A model generated the notes under the pieces. The model ran no database searches, was not told the DNA's origin, and saw only the letters and a list, made by a program, of their open reading frames with translations. This document shows positions 22,822-28,007 of a DNA stretch of 28,007 nucleotides, in pieces (position 1 is the stretch's first letter; every line of letters begins with the position of its first letter). The position numbers and the translations under genes were made by a program. The stretch spans positions 1 to 28,007 of the forward strand of contig DASRJH010000319.1 in NCBI GenBank assembly GCA_035649575.1, read 5' to 3'. Source of the stretch: DASVAL01 sp035649575 (GTDB taxonomy: Bacteria > Planctomycetota > UBA1135 > UBA2386).

Positions 22822-24849
22822 ATGACGACGTGCCGCGGGTTCTGGATCTGGTCGCTGCTCGCGCTGCTGAGTGCGTGCAGCGAGCCGGTGAGCCGTGTCG
22901 ACACGGGGCAAGGCACGCCGCCTGCCACGGTCCAACCGACCGTGCTCGTCGTCACGCTGCAGGGCAAGCTCGGCACGCAGGAGCTCGCGCGATGCCACCG
23001 CACGTTGCGCGAGGCGGAGTCGCATGGCCTGGGGTGGGTCGTGTTCCGCCTCGACTGGTCCGGCAGCCCCGGCGAGGAAGACAGCGACGTGCAGAGCCTG
23101 CTCGATCGCATCCAGCAGACGCAGGTCGGCACGATCGCGCTGTTGCGCGGCCGCGTGACGCACGGCGCCGCCTACGTCGCGCTGTGCTGCGACCGCACCT
23201 ATTGCATGCCCGGGGCCGCGTGGGGCGAAGTGACCAAGCCCGGACCCGAAGGGATCGAGCAGTGGAGCAGCTCGCCCGACGAGGCCATGGCAGCGCGATT
23301 CGATTCGCTGAAGAGGGCCGCAGAGGTCCGGCTCAAGGCGCGCAAGAACAAGCTGCGTCCGGAGGCCGAGAAGCTGGCCCTCGCGATGGTGGATCCGCGC
23401 ATGCAACTGATCGAGGCGACGGTGCGCCAGGACGCGCTCGAACGCGTGCGCATCCTCGACTCGACCGAGCTCGCCGCGCTGCAGAGCAAGGGCGCCAGGA
23501 TCAACGCCGAGAACGCATTGACGCGGCCGCTCGTGATCGACGCGGCGAAGGCCGAGGAGCACGGTCTGTCGAGAGGAACGCTGCAGAGCCTCGATCAGCT
23601 CGCCGAGGATCTCGCGATCGACCGCAACACGATCGGCGAGCTGCAGCCGAACTGGGCCGAACGCATGGTCGGCTGGCTCGAGCTGCTGCAGCCGTTCCTG
23701 CTGGTCGCGGGCTTCGTGCTGCTCCTGTTCGAGGTCAAGACGCCGGGGTTCGGCCTGCCCGGCGTGCTCGGCGTGGCCTTCCTCGGGCTCGCGATGTTCT
23801 ACAGCTATCTGGTCGGGCTCGCCGAGATCACGGAGATCCTCGTGTTCTTCCTCGGTCTCGCTGCGATCGGGGTCGAGATCTTCCTGCTGCCCGGCACCGT
23901 GATCTTCGGCGGCGTGGGATTCCTGTGCCTCTTGCTGGCGCTCGTCTTGAGCCGGCAGACGTTCGTTCTGCCGAGCAACGAGCTCGAGGAGGAGCTGCTG
24001 CTCGCGAACCTGCGGAACCTCACGATGCTCGTGCTCATGGTGTTCGTGCTCGGCTGGCTCGCGTGGCGGCTGCTGCCGAACATCCCGTGGGCCAACCGCC
24101 TGTTCCTGCCGCCACCCGAGCGCAGTCCGCAAACCACCGGCGGCACCGAGAGCGGGCTCGGGCTCGACGACGCGTTGCTGACCAAGCTCGTCGGGCGCAG
24201 CGGCGTAGCTTCGACGATTCTGCGCCCGGCGGGCATCATGGAGATCGACGGGGAGCGCATCGACGTCGTCACGGAGGGTGAATTCGTCGAGCCGGGCACG
24301 CCGCTCAAAGTGCTCTACGTGCAAGGCAGCCGCGTCGTCGTCGCCGTCGCGACCGAGCCGCCGCGCGCGGGCGAACGCGGCAGCGTCGGCGTCGTGCTGT
24401 TGCTCGCGATCGTCGGACTCGCGCTGCTCGTCGCCGAGGTGTTCTTCGTCTCGATGGGCATCATCGCCGTGTGCTCTGGGCTGTCGCTGATCACGGCGGT
24501 GTTCTTCGCGTTCCAGGAGTCGACGTCGTTCGGCTTCACGATGCTCGTCGCCGAGGCGATCGCCGCTCCGATCGTGCTAGCGCTCGCGTTCAAGCTGCTG
24601 CCGAAGACGCGTCTCGGCCAGGAGCTGATCCTCGCGGCGCCAGCTTCGCCCGGTTCCGCGGCGGATCCGAACCTCGTGCACCTGCTGCACAAGACGGGCG
24701 TCACGCTGTCGCCGCTGCGCCCGGCAGGTTTCGCACGCATCGAAGGCCACAAGATCGACGTCGTCACGCGCGGCGAGATGATCGACGCCGACTGCTCCAT
24801 CAAAGTCCTCGAAGTCACGCAGAACCGCGTGGTCGTGGGCCGCAGCTGA
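22822..24849 (+). CDS. NfeD-like membrane lipoprotein, inactive ClpP-like domain, two OB domains
   Basis: 675 aa. A lipobox (LLSAC, Cys19) ends the signal sequence. Residues 38-250 form a ClpP/SppA-like domain (VLVVTLQGKLG; VVFRLDWSGSPGEE; ALLRGRVTHGAAYVALCCDRTYCMPGA). The nucleophile Ser of the family (ASAGAYIAL-type loop) is replaced by His114, and no Lys stands clearly at the general-base position. Membrane helices follow at about 290-380 and 397-418, then an NfeD OB-fold domain (454-508), two or three more helices (522-595) and a second OB domain (620-672) with the same layout (LRPAGIMEIDGERIDVVTEGE versus LRPAGFARIEGHKIDVVTRGE). NfeD proteins partner flotillins, and floA starts 30 nt downstream. 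The start at 22822 precedes the lipobox helix; GTG codons directly before it are alternatives. Confidence 0.88.
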   Translation: MTTCRGFWIWSLLALLSACSEPVSRVDTGQGTPPATVQPTVLVVTLQGKLGTQELARCHRTLREAESHGLGWVVFRLDWSGSPGEEDSDVQSLLDRIQQTQVGTIALLRGRVTHGAAYVALCCDRTYCMPGAAWGEVTKPGPEGIEQWSSSPDEAMAARFDSLKRAAEVRLKARKNKLRPEAEKLALAMVDPRMQLIEATVRQDALERVRILDSTELAALQSKGARINAENALTRPLVIDAAKAEEHGLSRGTLQSLDQLAEDLAIDRNTIGELQPNWAERMVGWLELLQPFLLVAGFVLLLFEVKTPGFGLPGVLGVAFLGLAMFYSYLVGLAEITEILVFFLGLAAIGVEIFLLPGTVIFGGVGFLCLLLALVLSRQTFVLPSNELEEELLLANLRNLTMLVLMVFVLGWLAWRLLPNIPWANRLFLPPPERSPQTTGGTESGLGLDDALLTKLVGRSGVASTILRPAGIMEIDGERIDVVTEGEFVEPGTPLKVLYVQGSRVVVAVATEPPRAGERGSVGVVLLLAIVGLALLVAEVFFVSMGIIAVCSGLSLITAVFFAFQESTSFGFTMLVAEAIAAPIVLALAFKLLPKTRLGQELILAAPASPGSAADPNLVHLLHKTGVTLSPLRPAGFARIEGHKIDVVTRGEMIDADCSIKVLEVTQNRVVVGRS

Positions 24850-24879
24850 TCCACACCGCCATCACCCAAGGGGAAAGCA

Positions 24880-25917
24880 ATGCTGTCGCAGACGTCCACG
24901 GACCTCATGACTTGGATCCTGATCGGACTGATCGTCCTGCTGATCGTCCTGGTCATCGTCCTGCTGAAGTTCATCAACCTCTGGATCCAGGCCTACTTCT
25001 CGGGCACCAGGATCGGCCTGTTCCAGCTGGTCGGGATGTCGCTGCGCAAGATCAATCCGACGGTCATCGTGCGCGGCGCGATCGCGTCCACGCAAGCAGG
25101 CCTGCCGCTCAGCGTGAAGGACCTCGAAGCACTCTACCTCGCGGGCGGCCACGTGCCGCGCGTCGTGAACGCGTTGATCGCCGCCGACCGCGCCAACCTC
25201 GGCCTCGATTTCCGGCAGGCGGCTGCGATCGATCTCGCAGGCCGCGACGTGCTCGACGCAGTGCAGACGTCGGTCACGCCGAAGGTCATCGACTGTCCGC
25301 CGGTCGGCAAGGTCGCGGCGATGGCGAAGAACGGCATCCAGGTGCTGGCCAAGGCGCGCGTCACGGTGCGCACGAACATCAAGCGCCTCGTCGGCGGCGC
25401 CACCGAGGAGACGATCATCGCGCGCGTCGGCGAGGGCATCGTGTCGACGATCGGCTCGGCCGATTCGCACAAGGACGTGCTCGAGAACCCCGACCGCATC
25501 AGCAAGGGTGTCCTGGCCAAGGGTCTCGACGCGGGCACCGCGTTCGAGATCCTGTCGATCGACATCGCCGACGTCGACATCGGCGACAACATCGGCGCGC
25601 GCCTGCAGGCCGACCAGGCCGAGGCCGACAAGCGCGTCGCGCAGGCTGCCGCCGAGAGCCGCCGCGCGATGGCCGTCGCCGCCGAGCAGGAGAACATCTC
25701 CGAGATCGCGGCGAACCGCGCCAAGCTCGTGCTCGCCGAGGCCGAAGTGCCGCAGGCCATGGCCGACGCGTTCCGTTCCGGCCACCTCGGCATTCTCGAC
25801 TACCAGCGCATCCGCAACATCGAGTCCGACACGCGCATGCGCACGCAGATCGCCTTGGGCGAAGAACAGCACCAGTCGACCGAGAGCCAGAAGAAGAAGA
25901 TGCCCGGTCAGGAGTGA
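24880..25917 (+). CDS. floA: Flotillin-like protein FloA (UPF0365/YqfA)
   Basis: 345 aa, close to the usual 330 aa. One membrane hairpin helix at about 12-32 (LIGLIVLLIVLVIVLLKFI) is followed by the FloA body: ALYLAGGHVPRVVNALIAADRANL, DLAGRDVLDAV, VIDCPP, AKARVTVRTNI and GTAFEILSIDIADVDIGDNIGARLQADQAEADKRVAQAAAE. The last part is the conserved coiled region that drives oligomerisation. FloA assembles into lipid-microdomain scaffolds that influence secretion, signalling and membrane fluidity. AAGGGGA lies 5 nt before the ATG, a strong ribosome site. It follows the NfeD-like gene as in the Bacillus yqeZ-yqfA arrangement. Confidence 0.95.
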   Translation: MLSQTSTDLMTWILIGLIVLLIVLVIVLLKFINLWIQAYFSGTRIGLFQLVGMSLRKINPTVIVRGAIASTQAGLPLSVKDLEALYLAGGHVPRVVNALIAADRANLGLDFRQAAAIDLAGRDVLDAVQTSVTPKVIDCPPVGKVAAMAKNGIQVLAKARVTVRTNIKRLVGGATEETIIARVGEGIVSTIGSADSHKDVLENPDRISKGVLAKGLDAGTAFEILSIDIADVDIGDNIGARLQADQAEADKRVAQAAAESRRAMAVAAEQENISEIAANRAKLVLAEAEVPQAMADAFRSGHLGILDYQRIRNIESDTRMRTQIALGEEQHQSTESQKKKMPGQE

Positions 25918-25944
25918 TCCGAGGCACAGGCAGAGGAGAAAGAC

Positions 25945-26643
25945 ATGGGCCGACTGTTCGAGTTCCTGGTCAACAACCCGCTCGTGTTGTTGCTCCTCGT
26001 CGCCTGGGTGGCGGGGATGATCGGCAACATCGGCAAGGCCGCCAAGAAGGCACGCGAACGCGCCGAGCGTACCGAGCGTACCGAGCGGCGAAGCGCGCCG
26101 CCACAGCCGACGTCGCGGCCGCCGTCGCAGCCCGCGGAGCCCGGAACGCGTTCGGCGGAGGAGGTCGCACGCCAAATGCGGCGCATCCTCGGGCTCGACC
26201 CCGAGGAAGAGCAGGAGCAGCCGAGCGAGCCGCCGCCGCGTCCTGTGCCACAGCGTGCCGAGTCCCGGCGTGCAGAGTCGCCACGGCCTGGGTCGTTGGG
26301 CCCGCGCCCTGCCCACGAGGAAGTCGGGCGGCGCGAGATCGTCGTCGCCGAGCGGCCTCCGACCCCGGTGATGCCGACCACGCAGGAGCGCAGGATCCCC
26401 GTGCACGTCGACCCGCACGTCGGCGACCGCATCACGGGCCGTCATTCCCCGCAGAGTGGTCGCGTCGGCAAGCACGAACCGAGCAGCGCGCTCGGCACCC
26501 TCGGTGGTCGCGTGGCCGGACCAGTCCGCGCGCGTCGCATGTCGCAGCGTTATGCCCTCGACGACATCACGAAGGCACTCGTGCTCAACGAGATCCTCGG
26601 CAAGCCACTCGCGCTGCGTCAGCTCGACGACCGCCTCGTTTGA
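25945..26643 (+). CDS. Small membrane-anchored, disordered protein linked to floA
   Basis: 232 aa, preceded by GAGGAG 6 nt before the ATG and 27 nt after floA. One N-terminal membrane helix (PLVLLLLVAWVAGMIGNIG, residues 10-28), then a charged segment (KKARERAERTERTERR), a Pro/Glu/Arg-rich region to about residue 195 with little predicted structure, and a short conserved-looking end (YALDDITKALVLNEILGKPLALRQL). The C-terminal helix looks like a binding motif. I do not recognise the family. Position third in the NfeD-FloA operon and the membrane anchor suggest it is recruited to FloA assemblies. Confidence 0.8.
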   Translation: MGRLFEFLVNNPLVLLLLVAWVAGMIGNIGKAAKKARERAERTERTERRSAPPQPTSRPPSQPAEPGTRSAEEVARQMRRILGLDPEEEQEQPSEPPPRPVPQRAESRRAESPRPGSLGPRPAHEEVGRREIVVAERPPTPVMPTTQERRIPVHVDPHVGDRITGRHSPQSGRVGKHEPSSALGTLGGRVAGPVRARRMSQRYALDDITKALVLNEILGKPLALRQLDDRLV

Positions 26644-26650
26644 TCGGCTG

Positions 26651-28007
26651 CTATCGGATCTCGAACCACATTGGTGCCGAGACCGACACGATCGCGCCGT
26701 CGCGCAGCGACATGAACACGGTGTGTATGGTCAGGCCCCGCAGCCACTCGATCTCGGGAAGCTCGATCTGCACCGTTCCGGTGCCGAGCGCATCGAGCCG
26801 GCCCGAGTAACCGCGGAACACTGCGGGCAACTGGTCGCCGAGCGTGATCTGTAGCAGCGCGTCGGCGCTTAGCGGGATCTCGCGGCCGAGCAGATTGGTC
26901 GGACCCGGGCCGAGCGACGATGCAGCGCGGTAATCGAGCCCGGCGTCGGCTGGGCTCGTCCAGACCAGGGTCGCGGTGCGCTGTTCGACCGAGACGCCGG
27001 CGCTGCTCGTGGAAAGCGTCAGCGGCGGCGCCCGCCGGGCGAGGTCGCGGTGGCCGAAGGCTCGTTCCACCCACGCCGGATCCGGCGAGTCGAAGGGCAT
27101 CCAGAGACCCTCGGCGAAGTTGAGCGCGAACGGTGCTTTGGCGAGCGCTTCGGCACGCGAGGCCGCCGGGGGCTTGACATCGATGTTGACGCCACGCTGT
27201 TCCAGATACCCAGGCGGCGCCCGCCGATCGTGGGCGAGGATGCGCTCGCTGTTTGGTGTCGTCACTGGCGAGCGCGCAATGACGCGGTCGCAAAGGCCGA
27301 GCTTGTCGATCACCGTCAGATCCGCGAGGTAGAACGGCATCGCGCCCACGGCGTTGGTGGCTGCCACGGCGTCCTGCGGCAGCAGACCGCGCGGGAGACG
27401 TTCGTAGGGACTCCAGTTCCGCAGCCGCAGGCGTCCGAACACCACGTGCTCCCGGACCCGCTGGCCCACCATATGGCGGACGTTGTCGCGTCGAGCGCGG
27501 TTGCTGATCGCGGCGAGGTCGAGGCTTCCGGGCAGCCAGCCGAGCCAGGGCGCAGTCGAAGCATTCAGCTCGACGTGCAAGGATGCAGTCTGTTCTCGGG
27601 TGTGCAGGTCGCGGCTCAGCCAGACCATCGAGGTCTGCAGCGCCGCGCAGTAGGCGATGATCACCATGCCGAACACCACGGCGATGGGCTTCCGGCCCCG
27701 CGCCAGCCAGACGATGGCGTCGGCGGAACCAATCGCGAGCAGCGGCCAATAGAAGTCCAGGAACCGGTATTCGAAGAAGTCGCCGCCGATGTGGGCGCAG
27801 TAGGCGGCGTGGGGGACCACGCACAGCAGCGAAAGCAGGTGAAGGCTCCCGCGCTGGCTCTTGCGGAGCACATACGCTGCCACGATGGTCAGCGGCACCT
27901 GGAGGTAGAGGCCCGTGTCGATGGTCGCCGAGAGCAGATACCGCAAACCGGCTTCGTACCAGGGCCGGACGTGTTTTGCATGCCAAGTGTTCGGCAGCCA
28001 GTCGCCG
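26651..28007 (-). CDS. GT-C-type membrane glycosyltransferase (arabinosyltransferase-like), N-terminus missing
   Basis: The frame is open to the window edge, so about 451 C-terminal residues are seen. The first visible residues (GDWLPNTWHAKHVRPWYEAG) match the luminal loop found in AftB-like and related GT-C enzymes, which transfer sugars from polyprenyl-phosphate donors. HIGGDFFEYRFL and the later segment NSERILAHDRRAPPGYLEQRGVNI are further blocks I associate with this group. Membrane helices are visible around TGLYLQVPLTIVAAYVL, LDFYWPLLAIGSADAIVWLA and IAVVFGMVIIAYCAAL. A soluble C-terminal beta-rich part follows. It ends 7 nt from the convergent floA-linked gene. Sugar and acceptor are unknown; catalytic acidic residues probably lie outside the window. 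Confidence 0.72.
   Translation of the reverse strand, partial: GDWLPNTWHAKHVRPWYEAGLRYLLSATIDTGLYLQVPLTIVAAYVLRKSQRGSLHLLSLLCVVPHAAYCAHIGGDFFEYRFLDFYWPLLAIGSADAIVWLARGRKPIAVVFGMVIIAYCAALQTSMVWLSRDLHTREQTASLHVELNASTAPWLGWLPGSLDLAAISNRARRDNVRHMVGQRVREHVVFGRLRLRNWSPYERLPRGLLPQDAVAATNAVGAMPFYLADLTVIDKLGLCDRVIARSPVTTPNSERILAHDRRAPPGYLEQRGVNIDVKPPAASRAEALAKAPFALNFAEGLWMPFDSPDPAWVERAFGHRDLARRAPPLTLSTSSAGVSVEQRTATLVWTSPADAGLDYRAASSLGPGPTNLLGREIPLSADALLQITLGDQLPAVFRGYSGRLDALGTGTVQIELPEIEWLRGLTIHTVFMSLRDGAIVSVSAPMWFEIR

Noticed and set aside
1..28007. tRNA, rRNA or riboswitch genes
   Set aside because: No cloverleaf with a conserved T-loop, no rRNA-like stretch and no recognisable riboswitch core was found by eye; a covariance-model search (tRNAscan, Rfam) would be needed to be certain.

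Overview
This is a very GC-rich bacterial chromosomal segment, densely packed with genes on both strands. It shows no sign of mobile DNA: no transposase, CRISPR array, tRNA, rRNA or phage module was seen. The gene set best fits a member of the Planctomycetota. The pointers are the DUF1800/DUF1501 pair, a stand-alone SWIB-domain protein, an NfeD-FloA membrane module, an S46 peptidase and several large secreted or lipid-anchored proteins of unknown role. The phylum call is an inference from gene content; no marker gene such as rRNA is present.

Layout, left to right. Positions 1-5958 all read on the minus strand: a ZIP-like metal transporter cut by the left edge, KDPG aldolase (eda), a 154-aa unknown protein, a DUF1501 protein, a DUF1800 protein and a Xer-type tyrosine recombinase. 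A strong hairpin terminator ends the DUF1800-DUF1501 unit. A DMT-family transporter (plus) starts 11 bp from the recombinase and converges on a class V aminotransferase (minus). A SWIB protein (plus) follows, then a phosphoserine-phosphatase-like HAD enzyme (minus). Next come a BlaI-type repressor and an M56 metallopeptidase that carries a LysM domain (minus). A probable operon yajC - YraN/polyprenyl-phosphate sugar transferase fusion - serA (minus) occupies 15779-11827.

The right half has mnmA (plus), an HU protein (minus), a HEAT-repeat lipoprotein with a Thr/Pro-rich tail (plus), an S46 dipeptidyl-peptidase (minus), and a 609-aa secreted-type protein whose signal peptide is broken by an in-frame TGA. 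A three-gene membrane-domain cluster (NfeD-like lipoprotein, FloA flotillin, small disordered membrane protein) follows on plus. The window ends in a GT-C-type membrane glycosyltransferase cut by the right edge (minus).

How the genes fit together. The class V aminotransferase, the HAD phosphatase and SerA could between them supply the three steps of the phosphorylated serine pathway. The BlaI/M56-LysM pair looks like a wall-sensing proteolytic switch rather than a beta-lactam resistance system. NfeD, FloA and the third gene form a lipid-microdomain module. No complete new defence or biosynthetic system was found. The points most worth following are the domain fusions (M56-LysM, YraN-sugar transferase, double-OB NfeD lacking its catalytic Ser) and the TGA-interrupted signal peptide.
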